Positions 34,143-42,468 of a stretch of 64,000 bases of DNA are shown here, piece after piece. The notes below the pieces were generated by a model. The model was not told the DNA's origin and searched no databases. It saw nothing but the letters and a program-made list of their open reading frames with translations. The DNA lies in NCBI RefSeq assembly GCF_007713735.2, contig NZ_VMNW02000002.1, forward strand, positions 1 through 64,000. Direction: 5' to 3'. The translations under genes and the position numbers were made by a program. How positions within the stretch are numbered: the stretch's first letter is position 1; each line of letters opens with the position of its first letter. The stretch comes from Amycolatopsis acidicola. GTDB taxonomy: Bacteria; Actinomycetota; Actinomycetes; Mycobacteriales; Pseudonocardiaceae.

Positions 34143-35333
34143 ATGCGTGTGCTGGTCATCGCGGACGAGGGCGCGCTTCGGTCCGCCGTCGAGGATTCCC
34201 TGCGGGGAGCGGGGATGGACGTCGACGCCGTCGGCGCCTTACCGGACGGGGAGATCACCGGCTACGACCTGGTCGTCGTCGACGAGCTGCTGCCCGTGCG
34301 GGCCGGGTCGATACCGGTGCTGTTGCTCACCGGGAGGGACACGCTGACCGACCGCGTGGCCCTTTCCCTGCTCCGGCAGGTGGACGATTACCTGGGCAAA
34401 CCGTTCTCCACCCTCGAACTGCTGACGCGGGTGCAGATTCTCGCCCGCCGCTCGGGCACGCTCGCGGCCCCGTCGAGGCGCGTCCTCGGGGATCTCGAAA
34501 TCGACCTGCAAGACCGCGAAGTGCGCGTGCGGGGCGCCCTGCTCACGTTGACGCGGAAGGAATACGCGGTACTCGAGGCGCTAGCGGCCAGGCCGGATCA
34601 AGTCGTGTCGCCGCGGGCTCTGCTCGAAGAGGCATGGGGCTCGGCGGACGCTCCTGCCGACAACGTCGTGCACGCGGTGGTCGGCCGGTTGCGCCGGAAG
34701 CTGGGCTCGGCCGCGCGGCTGGAAAGCGTGCGGGGGCTCGGCTACCGGCTGCGGTCGCCGGAAGAATCGGTGCGGGACAGCGGAATCGGCGTCCTCACCG
34801 CGGTCGCGACGTTCCCGGTGACGATCTACCTCGGTGACGAAACCGCCCACCGGGAGGTCCAGGCGGCGGTGGAGGAGCTGATCGAGGGAGCGGGCGGCGA
34901 CATCGTCGAACGCGAGGATCCCGTGCTGGGCTCGTGGTTCCGGCGAATGCGCGCCCGTGCCGCCGATTCCGCGCTGGCCAAGGAAGCCGCGACGGCGGCG
35001 GCGCACGCCCTCGACTCCCGCGTCACCCTCGCCCAGGACGCGACCGTGACCGCGACGATGATGCAGAACCTCGGCCCGGTGCTGGGATCCCTGCACTCGA
35101 CGAAGGACGCGGTGATCCGGGTCGGCGCGCTCCTGATCGTGAAGGTCGAGTGGGCCGTGGCCGTGCACCAGCTCACCGCGGCACAGCAGCTCCTGCTCGA
35201 CCATCAGCCGAATCTGCTCACCTCGCCGCAGGACATCCTCACCGCCCTGCGCCCCTGCCCGGATGACACGACCGTGCCGGCGCAGGCTCTGCGCCACGAT
35301 CCTGGCGCCACGGAGCGGGAAACCCTGGAGTGA
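34143..35333 (+). CDS. OmpR-type response regulator fused to an extra C-terminal domain
   Basis: A 396-residue protein. Receiver domain about 1-100: phospho-acceptor Asp in YDLVVVDELLPV and Lys in YLGKPFSTLEL are kept. Winged-helix OmpR domain about 115-205 (LTLTRKEYAVLEALAARPDQ, NVVHAVVGRLRRKLG, VRGLGYRLR). Then about 160 residues not found in normal OmpR proteins: HREVQAAVEELIEGAGG, REDPVLGSWFRRM, and VIRVGALLIVKVEWAVAVHQ with TAAQQLLLDHQPNLL. That last domain resembles one seen in actinomycete conflict-type proteins. No histidine kinase is adjacent. CAGGAGG precedes the ATG. Confidence 0.75.
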   Translation: MRVLVIADEGALRSAVEDSLRGAGMDVDAVGALPDGEITGYDLVVVDELLPVRAGSIPVLLLTGRDTLTDRVALSLLRQVDDYLGKPFSTLELLTRVQILARRSGTLAAPSRRVLGDLEIDLQDREVRVRGALLTLTRKEYAVLEALAARPDQVVSPRALLEEAWGSADAPADNVVHAVVGRLRRKLGSAARLESVRGLGYRLRSPEESVRDSGIGVLTAVATFPVTIYLGDETAHREVQAAVEELIEGAGGDIVEREDPVLGSWFRRMRARAADSALAKEAATAAAHALDSRVTLAQDATVTATMMQNLGPVLGSLHSTKDAVIRVGALLIVKVEWAVAVHQLTAAQQLLLDHQPNLLTSPQDILTALRPCPDDTTVPAQALRHDPGATERETLE

Positions 35334-35428
35334 GCGGTTCGTGACAGCAAGAGGTCAAGTGCTGGCTTTCCGGCCGTACCGGGAGGAACCTGACATCCGA
35401 CGGTTTCGGCGCGATCAGGGGGTAGCGC

Positions 35429-36142
35429 GTGGCGACGACCCAGGTTTCCCTGTCAGAGGACGAAGAACCCGGTGAGACGCCCGGTGCTCCGCGGCGTCGG
35501 CCGTGGAAGGTGATCGCGATCGTGGTCGCCGCCGCGGTGGTGGTGGCGGGCGTCGTGTGGTGGGTGGTGGCGCGGCGCGCCGACCCGCCGTCGTTCGTGG
35601 TGCAGGGCACGGTCCAGGCGACGGTGTTGTCGCGGGACGAAGCCAGTGTCGTCGTCGGCAGTTCGCTCGCCCAGGGCGCCACCGCGAGCGCGCCTTCGGC
35701 CGCGTTGTCCGCCGAACCGGATACCTGCGTGATCGCGGTCGGTCCGGCGAGCGAGTCCGTGTACGCGCGGGAATGGACAGCGTTTCTCTCGACGACCTAC
35801 CAGGATTCCGCGCACACGGTGACGCAGGTCGTCGGCCTGTACCCGGGGCACGACACCGCCGCGGCCGCGTTCGGCAGGCTCGAGGACGGGATCGGGAAAT
35901 GCCCGTCCGCCGTGCGGAAGGACCCCGGCCGGAGTTCGTCGTGGGTCTATTCCGTGGAATCGTCGTCCGCGGACGCCCTCGTTTGGACAGCGGCACAGGA
36001 CGCCGCGGACGGCTGGGCCTGCTACCGGCAGGCGCGGCTCAAGGGCCGGGTTCTGTTTCAAGTGGCCGTGTGCGAGGCGGGCAACGGGCGGACACCGGCG
36101 AAACAGATCGCCGACGGCGCGTTGGCGCGAGTGGCGGGCTGA
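35429..36142 (+). CDS. Membrane-anchored PknH-like extracellular sensor domain protein
   Basis: A 237-residue protein: a cytoplasmic basic N-terminus, one membrane helix (VIAIVVAAAVVVAGVVWWVV, about 29-48), and an external domain resembling the PknH C-terminal sensor, with Cys pairs typical of that fold (DTCVIAVGPASESV, GIGKCPSAVRKD, AGWACYRQARLKG-like segment, FQVAVCEAGNG). There is no kinase domain. It is followed by the large secreted coiled-coil gene after three bases, so these are cotranscribed. Confidence 0.75.
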   Translation: MATTQVSLSEDEEPGETPGAPRRRPWKVIAIVVAAAVVVAGVVWWVVARRADPPSFVVQGTVQATVLSRDEASVVVGSSLAQGATASAPSAALSAEPDTCVIAVGPASESVYAREWTAFLSTTYQDSAHTVTQVVGLYPGHDTAAAAFGRLEDGIGKCPSAVRKDPGRSSSWVYSVESSSADALVWTAAQDAADGWACYRQARLKGRVLFQVAVCEAGNGRTPAKQIADGALARVAG

Positions 36143-36145
36143 GCG

Positions 36146-38200
36146 ATGGATTCCGTGCGTTCGTGGCGGCGTCTCGTTCCGCTCGTGATCGCCGTGCTGC
36201 TCGCGTTGAGCGCCGGAACCGGCGTCGCGTCGGCGGACGGCGTGCCCCTGCAACCCAGTGGTGACTATTCGGCGGAGCTCAACCAGCAGATCGCCGCGGT
36301 GAAGACAACGCTGGACGCGCTGCCGCAGCGCAAGGCGGAACTCGACGCGCAACAGTCCACAGTGGACCAGCGGACCGCCGCCTACAACCAGCGGTCGCAG
36401 GCCGTGCTCGCCGAGCTGGACGCCAACGAACAGCAGATCAACGCGCACAACGCGCGGGTGGCCGCCTATCCCGGCGGCGCGCCGCCGGCGATCGCGGACG
36501 CCCTCAACGCCGAAGCCGCGGAGCTCAACGGGCGGAAACAACAGCTGCAGCAGGAAGCCAACGAGATCGCCGACGAGGGCGATTCCATCAAAGCGGACCA
36601 GGACGCTCTCGACGCGCGAAAGAGCGAACTGGACTCCGAGCGGACGTCGGCGCTGGCCCAGTACCGGGAACTGCTCACGCAGGCGATCACGGCGCTGCAA
36701 GAGCAGATCGAAGCACTCATCCAGTCATCCACCGCGCAGCCGTCCGTCCAGCAGCTGCCCGCCGACACACGCCCCGCGGGCCAGAGCATGCAGGACGCGG
36801 CTGCGCAGGCGAATGCCGGCGACCAGGCGTCGCCCGCCACCCACGACTCCGCCGCCGAGGCCTACGCGCAAGCCCACGGGGTCCAGGTGGACACGACGCC
36901 GGTGACGGCGGTGCTGGCGCCGGACTCGATCGCCGGCCTCTCCGACGACGAGCTGACCAGCTTGCCGCTGCGCCAGGAATTTCCGGCGCTGGCGGCCAGG
37001 CCGGACGGTGGCTACACGGCGTTGACCTCGGGAGACGTCAGCAATCCGTTCACCTCGGCCATCAACCGCGGTGGCCAGGCGATCGCCGCGCGGGGTGGCG
37101 AAAAGATCGTCATCGACCAGGTGGACGCGCTGCCGGACCAGCCCGGCACCGGCAGCGCGCTGACCCAGCCCGCGAGTCAGGTCCCGGATGCCCCGGCCCT
37201 GCAACAACGGTTGGCCGACTCCGCGCCGGCCGCGAGCCAGGGCAAGACCGAAGACCTCGCTTCGCTGGACGCGCTCCGGACGAACCCGAAGATCGGGAAC
37301 GTCGGGGAGCTGTCCTCCCTGCTCAACAACATCAAGATCACCGACGCGGCGCAGCTGGGGAGGCTGCTGTCGCGGTACCAGTCCGGTGCCGAGTTGAACG
37401 CGTTGCTGGGCAAGGGAAGCGTCGCTGATGGGGTCGCGCTCGAACGCCTCGCGGACGTGTTCTCCCGGGCGGGGTGGCCCGAGGCGACCCAGGCCGGCGG
37501 GCTCACGGCGGCGCAGCTCGCGCGGTTCGCCACTCCCGCTTTGCTGGACGAGCTCGAGAAGGCCCTGGCTCTGCAGGAAACCGGGCGCCTCACCGGCGTG
37601 AAGGACTGGCTCGAGTTCAACGGGACGAAATCGGACGCGGAACTGGCGGACGCGGGCAACGAGCTGGGTGACGCGCGGCGGACCGTGGACGAGAACCCGG
37701 GGAAGACCGTCCAAATCGGACTCGAAGCCACCGCGCCGAAGCGCCCGGGCACGGACCAACCGGCGCAGGAGTTCGACTTCGCCGTGAAAGCGCCGGACGG
37801 CACGGTCGTTGCGCAGGTGGAGGTCGGGGCGCTGCTGAAGAAGGCGACCCAGCCCAGTGATCTGAGCGGGAAGGTGCGGCACGCGTCCGAAAAGGTGGCC
37901 TCGCGTCAGCGGGACGGCCTGCCGGTGCCGGGAAGCCCGCAGGTCGTCATCCACTTCACCCTCGACGTCGGGACGAGGCAGACCAAGGGAACGGTGCTCG
38001 AGATCGATCCGGACGGCACGACCCGGCTCCTGCGCCCGGACGGGACACCGATCAGGTCTTCGAACTTCTACGACGAGTTCGCCGCGCGCCTGCCGTCCGT
38101 GGCGACTCACCTGCTGCTCGATCGCGTGACGCTGGTCGACGAGGCGACCGGGCGGCTGGTTGTGTACAACCGGCAGGGGACGACGTGGACGAGGCAGTGA
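36146..38200 (+). CDS. Large secreted coiled-coil protein with nuclease-like C-terminus
   Basis: A 684-residue protein. Signal peptide 1-30 (LVPLVIAVLLALSAGTGVAS). About 40-210 is a heptad-rich coiled coil; the middle is Ala/Gln-rich. The C-terminal part (about 510-650) reads EFDFAVKAPDGTVVAQVEVG and then SDLSGKVRHASEKVASRQ, a pattern like the D...ExE/K core of PD-(D/E)XK toxin domains, although the expected Lys after the second Glu is Gly. I infer a polymorphic-toxin-like effector; a structural wall protein is the alternative. Confidence 0.65.
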   Translation: MDSVRSWRRLVPLVIAVLLALSAGTGVASADGVPLQPSGDYSAELNQQIAAVKTTLDALPQRKAELDAQQSTVDQRTAAYNQRSQAVLAELDANEQQINAHNARVAAYPGGAPPAIADALNAEAAELNGRKQQLQQEANEIADEGDSIKADQDALDARKSELDSERTSALAQYRELLTQAITALQEQIEALIQSSTAQPSVQQLPADTRPAGQSMQDAAAQANAGDQASPATHDSAAEAYAQAHGVQVDTTPVTAVLAPDSIAGLSDDELTSLPLRQEFPALAARPDGGYTALTSGDVSNPFTSAINRGGQAIAARGGEKIVIDQVDALPDQPGTGSALTQPASQVPDAPALQQRLADSAPAASQGKTEDLASLDALRTNPKIGNVGELSSLLNNIKITDAAQLGRLLSRYQSGAELNALLGKGSVADGVALERLADVFSRAGWPEATQAGGLTAAQLARFATPALLDELEKALALQETGRLTGVKDWLEFNGTKSDAELADAGNELGDARRTVDENPGKTVQIGLEATAPKRPGTDQPAQEFDFAVKAPDGTVVAQVEVGALLKKATQPSDLSGKVRHASEKVASRQRDGLPVPGSPQVVIHFTLDVGTRQTKGTVLEIDPDGTTRLLRPDGTPIRSSNFYDEFAARLPSVATHLLLDRVTLVDEATGRLVVYNRQGTTWTRQ

Positions 38201-38208
38201 GGGCGGCG

Positions 38209-38922
38209 ATGAGCGAGGTGCGGATCAGGACCGGGGGACGGCCGGTGCTGCACGCTGAACTCGACCGGTCCGGCACTGATCAGCTGGGCGCCGCGGCGAC
38301 GGCCATTGGCGCGCTGTTTACCTTGGCGGACGGCGTTTTCGCGCCGTTGTCGGCCGATGTGGTTCTCGCGTGTTGTGATGCCGCGACGGGCTATCCCCTG
38401 GAACCCGCCGGGTATCACCAGTTGCGGGTCGCCGACCTGCCGCCGCTGGTGGCGACGCGGGAGCTCTGGACCGGGACCAGGGAGGAGCGGTGCGAACGCT
38501 TCGACCGCGAATCGGTCCTCGGGTGGATCGGCGGGCTTCTGGCCGCGCAGCGGTGCGCGGGTGAGGACTTGTTGCCGGGCTGGTCTCAGCTCTTCGTCCA
38601 AGCCACGCGCGTCCGCCTGCCTGCCGGCGTCGCCGACAGCGTGCACGACGGGGAACTCGTTGTGTCCTATGGGAACGGCACGATCCGGTATCCGGTCGAG
38701 GACGCCGCTGAGGCTCTGTGGGTGGCGGGTCCGCTCGCCACGAACTCCGAGACCGCGCCGATGGAGGTCGAGATCGGCAACGAGGGCGGGTTCCTGTCGC
38801 TGGACCTTTCGCTGAACTGGTCGACCTGGGCCGACGCGGACGGGCCCGGACGCGCCGGGGTGGAGGCCGCGTTCGCCCGCCTGACGGACCTCGGCTGGGA
38901 CGTCTCCAGGGAGCTTGCTTAG
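38209..38922 (+). CDS. Hypothetical protein, possible immunity partner
   Basis: A 237-residue soluble protein with no named domain. It has alternating strand/helix segments such as VRIRTGGRPVLHAELDRSG, FRL-poor DGVFAPLSADVVLACCDAAT, and GGFLSLDLSLNWSTWADADG near the end. ATG at 38209 has a GAGG site; a GTG at 38185 overlapping the previous gene is possible. It follows the toxin-like gene by eight bases, the usual place for an immunity gene. Its stop is shared with the convergent recombinase stop region. Confidence 0.6.
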   Translation: MSEVRIRTGGRPVLHAELDRSGTDQLGAAATAIGALFTLADGVFAPLSADVVLACCDAATGYPLEPAGYHQLRVADLPPLVATRELWTGTREERCERFDRESVLGWIGGLLAAQRCAGEDLLPGWSQLFVQATRVRLPAGVADSVHDGELVVSYGNGTIRYPVEDAAEALWVAGPLATNSETAPMEVEIGNEGGFLSLDLSLNWSTWADADGPGRAGVEAAFARLTDLGWDVSRELA

Positions 38923-40055
38923 CCTTCCTGCACGATCCGGAGGTGCCGGCCGGTTTCCTGGGGTGCGGGCGTTTGTGGGGTTTCGCCGCTGGTGAGGTCC
39001 GCGAGGAGCTGGGTGGTCTGGCGGCGCCTCGTGCGGCGCACGTAGATGAGCGTGGTGGCAACGCTTTCGTGACCGAGCAGGTCGGACAGATCCTCCAGCG
39101 CCACCCCGTTTTCGTAGCCGAGGAACCCGACGCTGTGGCGCAGGGAGTGCGGCACGACGTCTTCGGGCGCGTCGAGGCCGGCGCCGCGGGCCGCATTGTG
39201 CAGGAGGTTGGCCAGATCCCGTTGTGTCAGCGGCTTTCCGGTGCCGGTGGCGAACAGCCAGCCGTCGAGTTCCCCGGCCGGGAGTCGTTCGCGGTCGGAT
39301 CGCGCGCGCAGGTAGTTGTCGAGAGCGGTCTGGGCTTCGCCGAGGATGTCGGCTTTCTTGCGCCGTCCGCCTTTGTTGACGTAGCGGAGAATCCGGTGGC
39401 CCTGGTCGATGCCGAGGTCGCCGTCGTGACCGAGCCGGGCGTGCAGGATCGCGCCCGAGCGCACCCCGGTGGTCGCCATGATCTCCAGGATCGCGCGATC
39501 GCGGAGCGCGGCTTCGCTGTTCAGGCGGGCGGCGCGGGCGCGGACGTAGCCGAGGAGCGCGACGAGTTCGTCCCGGGTGAGGGCGCGCGTCAGTGATTCG
39601 GTGGGATCGCGTTTGTTGCGGGCGACAAGGCGGGCGGGGTTGTCGTCGTGCACGCGGTTGTCGATCAGCTCGCCGTACCAGGCGGACACGGCGGCCAGCC
39701 GCGCGTTGTAGGTGGCGGGACTGCCCGGTTCGAGGTCGGCGATCCAGTCCTTGACGTCGGCGAGGCGCGCGCCGAGCGGGTCGACGCGGTGCCAGCCGCA
39801 GTAGGACAGCCACAGCGACAGCCCGCGCCAGTACGAGCGGCGGGTCTGGTGGCTTTTCATGTGGCGCAGCCAGGCCCGCGTGATGGGGCGGACGCCGTAG
39901 CGATCACCCGGGGTTTCGGGCGGGAGCGCGGGCAGTTCGTCGACGAGTTCGGCGAGCAGGCTCGCGAGGGCGGCGGCGTCGGGCGCCCGGGCGGGGAGGG
40001 CGCGTGGTTCGTAGGGCGCCAGTTCGACTCCCGTGGACTCTTCGATCCCGACCAA
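38919..40055 (-). CDS. Tyrosine-type site-specific recombinase/integrase
   Basis: A 378-residue phage-type integrase. N-terminal SAM-like DNA-binding part (about 60-150: TRRSYWRGLSLWLSYCGWHR), catalytic domain from about 160. Catalytic residues are all present: Arg199 (TTGVRSGAI), Lys228 (NKGGRRKK), His303/Arg306 (HSLRHSVG), His329 (LLGHESVATT), and Tyr338. TTG start at 40055. There is no adjacent tRNA or obvious att repeat. Divergent from the coiled-coil protein across a palindromic AT-rich region. Confidence 0.9.
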   Translation of the reverse strand: MVGIEESTGVELAPYEPRALPARAPDAAALASLLAELVDELPALPPETPGDRYGVRPITRAWLRHMKSHQTRRSYWRGLSLWLSYCGWHRVDPLGARLADVKDWIADLEPGSPATYNARLAAVSAWYGELIDNRVHDDNPARLVARNKRDPTESLTRALTRDELVALLGYVRARAARLNSEAALRDRAILEIMATTGVRSGAILHARLGHDGDLGIDQGHRILRYVNKGGRRKKADILGEAQTALDNYLRARSDRERLPAGELDGWLFATGTGKPLTQRDLANLLHNAARGAGLDAPEDVVPHSLRHSVGFLGYENGVALEDLSDLLGHESVATTLIYVRRTRRRQTTQLLADLTSGETPQTPAPQETGRHLRIVQEG

Positions 40056-40076
40056 CCCCTCGGCGCCTATTCGTCA

Positions 40077-40091
40077 CCGTGACGATCACGG
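40077..40091. promoter_or_regulatory. Palindrome CCGTGA-CGA-TCACGG
   Basis: Perfect 6-bp arms (40077-40082 and 40086-40091) around CGA, 21 bp upstream of the recombinase start. A dimeric regulator site is likely. Confidence 0.5.
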
Positions 40092-40172
40092 CTGTACGGA
40101 TCCACTCTCGGCCCCCTCGTTCGCGGATCGCGTCTCGGGGGTCGTTCGGTCGATCCTAGCGCAGGCTGGCCG

Positions 40173-40233
40173 CGATAACCGTGATTATCGAGGGTTTGTC
40201 TCTTATCTATTAGTGATTGTGAAAGAGTCAATC
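40173..40233. promoter_or_regulatory. AT-rich palindromic control region between recombinase and coiled-coil genes
   Basis: CGATAA (40173-40178) is mirrored by TTATCG (40185-40190). GATTG (40215-40219) is mirrored by CAATC (40229-40233). The whole of 40175-40255 is far richer in A/T than its surroundings. It holds the likely promoter of the coiled-coil gene and may bind an architectural or recombination factor. Confidence 0.45.
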
Positions 40234-40267
40234 TTAATCAGGAATGAGATAGTGCTAGGCTGGCGGA

Positions 40268-41446
40268 GTGCTGGAAGTGGACGAAGAAACCGCCGGTCAG
40301 AGCCCCGAATCGGGCGAGAAGCCGCCCGCGCCACCGCGCCGGGACGCGGACGGGCAGCGGGAGGCGCCGGGGGATCCGGACGTGTGCCGGTTCTGCCGGA
40401 GGTACCCGCGCAAGGGTCTCGGCGGGCGCGGCCGGACGGCGGACACGTGTGATCACGTGTGGGCCGTCGACGAGAAGGGGCGGGAGGTCACCTGCGCCCG
40501 GCTCGACGAAGCTGATCAGGTCATCCACGCCACCTACGGCGCGGCGTTCCCGGGGCTCGATCTCGCCGGGTTCGGGCGTGACGTGTCGGCCGCGCTCGCC
40601 GCGATCACGCCCCTGCAACACGGTCTGGCCACCCTCGACACCCGGCTCGACGAAGAGGTGGCCGCGGCACGGGAGGCGGTCGCCGAGGCCGAATCCGCCC
40701 GCGAGGCCGCGGAGAAGCGCACCGCCGCGGCGGAAGCACACGCCGCCGACGCTGACGAGCGCGCCGTGTCCGCCGAAGAGTCAGCCCGCAAGGCGGAGGC
40801 GACGGCGTCCGAAGCGGTGCAGCAAGCTGCGCGCGACCGGGCGTCGGCTCAGCAGGCGACGGCGGATCGTATTGCCGCACAAGGAAAAGCCGAGGCCCTG
40901 CAGGCGCAGGTCGAGCAACTCGGTACGGAACAACGTCAGGCCGCCGAGCGCATCGAAGAACTCGCGCGCGACGTCACCGCCCGCGGCACCGAAGCGGAGG
41001 CCGCTCACGCCCGAGCCCGCGCGCTCGAAACCGATCTGCGCCAGCTCGCCGAGACGCACCGGCGCGAACTGGCCGAGTTGCGCGATCAGGACCGTCAGGA
41101 GCGCGACCGGTTGCACCGCGATCTGCAGGCCGACCACGAACGACGAGTGGCAGCCCTACGCGACGAGCATGAGGCCACCGTTTCCGCGCTCCGGCAGGAC
41201 ATCGAGGCCGGGCGTGCCCGCGCCGCGGAGGAAGCCACAGCCCGAGCACGAGCCGAAGCCTCCGCCGAAGCGGCCCGCGCCGCCGCCCTAGCGGCCGACG
41301 CCACCGCGAGGCACCTCGCGGCTCTGCGGGAGGGCGTGCTGACGGTGCTCGCCACCCCAGCGAACGACGAGACGCACGAGCAGCTCCGCGATCTTCTGGC
41401 CGCCACGGCGCCGGTGCCTCAGGTGGATGCCGGGCCAGAGCGGTAA
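40268..41446 (+). CDS. KfrA-like long coiled-coil protein with Cys/His motif
   Basis: A 392-residue protein. The N-terminal part (about 35-80) has CRFCRRYPRKGLGGRGRTAD followed by CDHVW, a Cys4-His pattern that may bind zinc. About 110-370 is one long Ala/Glu/Arg-rich heptad helix. Long helical proteins of this kind, such as KfrA, are found on plasmids and mobile elements where they help DNA partition or compaction; KfrA itself is not a proven homologue. GTG at 40268. Its last 20 codons are the source of the tandem repeats downstream. Confidence 0.65.
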   Translation: MLEVDEETAGQSPESGEKPPAPPRRDADGQREAPGDPDVCRFCRRYPRKGLGGRGRTADTCDHVWAVDEKGREVTCARLDEADQVIHATYGAAFPGLDLAGFGRDVSAALAAITPLQHGLATLDTRLDEEVAAAREAVAEAESAREAAEKRTAAAEAHAADADERAVSAEESARKAEATASEAVQQAARDRASAQQATADRIAAQGKAEALQAQVEQLGTEQRQAAERIEELARDVTARGTEAEAAHARARALETDLRQLAETHRRELAELRDQDRQERDRLHRDLQADHERRVAALRDEHEATVSALRQDIEAGRARAAEEATARARAEASAEAARAAALAADATARHLAALREGVLTVLATPANDETHEQLRDLLAATAPVPQVDAGPER

Positions 41447-41722
41447 GCCCGCGGGCGCCACGACGGGCCACGCGAGCCGCGGTCTTCCGGCGGCCACAGC
41501 GCCGCCGCTTGGGGAGCATGTCGGGCCGGAGCGGTAAGCCCATCGACACCACGCCGTGGCGACCAGAGCCGCGAACATCTGGCCGCCACGGCGCCGCCGC
41601 TTGGGGAGCATGTCGGGCCGGAGCGGTAAGCCCATCGACACCACGATGGGGCGAGCGGCTCCGCGAACATCTGGCCGCCACGGCACCGCCGCCTGGGGAG
41701 GATGCCGCGCGAGAGCGGTAAG
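41386..41722. repeat. Tandem repeat of about 92 bp copying the 3' end of the coiled-coil gene
   Basis: GAGCGGTAAG recurs at 41438, 41529, 41621 and 41713, so the period is 91, 92 and 92 bp. The first occurrence is the end of the coiled-coil gene, including its stop codon. The units downstream repeat its last 60 bases; read in the same frame they give variants of LAATAPPLGEHVGPER then a stop. Between the copied part, a shared CCCATCGACACCACG element is present that the parent lacks. Confidence 0.8.
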
Positions 41723-41839
41723 CCTGCCGAGGCGGGCCGTGCGATTGCGCTCGCGGGCCTCCTCTCTCGTCCATCCCTTCGGGCGAGCGACTTCCAGTCC
41801 TCACCATTCACGTCCTCAGGCCGTGCGGCTTGCCCGACC
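41723..41839. other. Short non-coding stretch after the repeats
   Basis: Between the last repeat and the TetR operator. No ORF with a plausible start, ribosome site or terminator was seen; it probably holds only the upstream promoter region of the TetR gene. Confidence 0.4.
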
Positions 41840-41876
41840 TTGCTTGAGCAAGCTAAAGTTTGCTCATGCGAGCAAA
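41840..41876. promoter_or_regulatory. TetR operator pair over the TetR start codon
   Basis: TTGCT-TG-AGCAA (41840-41851) and TTTGCTC-ATGC-GAGCAAA (41859-41876) are two palindromes with the shared half-site TTGCT/AGCAA. The second spans the TetR start codon at 41866, so binding would block initiation. Confidence 0.7.
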
Positions 41877-42468
41877 AACGTTCACGGAGTCGGGCAGGCG
41901 CGCCCAGATCGTGAAGGCGGCGATCGAGGTGATCGCCGAGGTCGGCTTCGCCAAGGCGTCCTTCACCCGGATCGCGAAGCACGCGGGCCTGTCGAGTACC
42001 GGCATGATCAGCTACCACTTCGCCGGGAAGGATGACCTGCTCGCGGCATGTGTCGCCGAAATCGAGGAGGTCACCGGGGCGTTCATGGGGCCGCGCATCG
42101 ACGCCGCCGAGGGGCACGTCGCCCAGCTGCGCGCCTACGTCGAGTCGAACGTCGCGCTCGTCGGCGAGCACCCCGCCGCCGTCCGGGCGCTGATCGACAT
42201 CGTAAAGAACGGCGCCGCCCAGAGCGCCGCCGTCAATGGGCGTCTCGCCCTGGTCGAAGAACACTTCCGCGCAGGGCAGGCGGCGGGCGTCTTCGGCCCC
42301 TTCGACGCGCGGACCGCGGCGCTCGCCCTGATGACCGGCCTTGACGCCGTTGTCGCCACCGCTGCCGCCGCTCCGCCTGACCCCACCGAGCTCGCCCGCC
42401 TCGGCCGCGAGCTGGCCGGCCTGTACGTGCGGGCGACCGCACCCGATCCCGAGGGGGACCCCGCATGA
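41866..42468 (+). CDS. TetR/AcrR family transcriptional regulator
   Basis: A 200-residue TetR-type regulator. Helix-turn-helix: RRAQIVKAAIEVIAEVGFAK and FTRIAKHAGLSSTGMISYHF. The C-terminal part has the usual ligand-domain helices (VGEHPAAVRALIDIVKNGAA). The ATG at 41866 lies inside an almost perfect operator palindrome. It leads a coupled three-gene unit with the membrane protein and FAD monooxygenase, so it probably controls their expression and its own. Confidence 0.9.
   Translation: MRAKTFTESGRRAQIVKAAIEVIAEVGFAKASFTRIAKHAGLSSTGMISYHFAGKDDLLAACVAEIEEVTGAFMGPRIDAAEGHVAQLRAYVESNVALVGEHPAAVRALIDIVKNGAAQSAAVNGRLALVEEHFRAGQAAGVFGPFDARTAALALMTGLDAVVATAAAAPPDPTELARLGRELAGLYVRATAPDPEGDPA

Noticed and set aside
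36725..39813. Long minus-strand frames opposite the coiled-coil and recombinase genes
   Set aside because: Arg/Gly/Leu-rich shadow frames of high-GC genes, with no domain, start or ribosome site.
38919..40267. tRNA attachment site for the recombinase
   Set aside because: No tRNA-like fold or att duplication was found near the recombinase.
41386..41722. CRISPR-like array
   Set aside because: The 92-bp units are near-identical along their length, without short repeats and unique spacers, and no cas gene is present.
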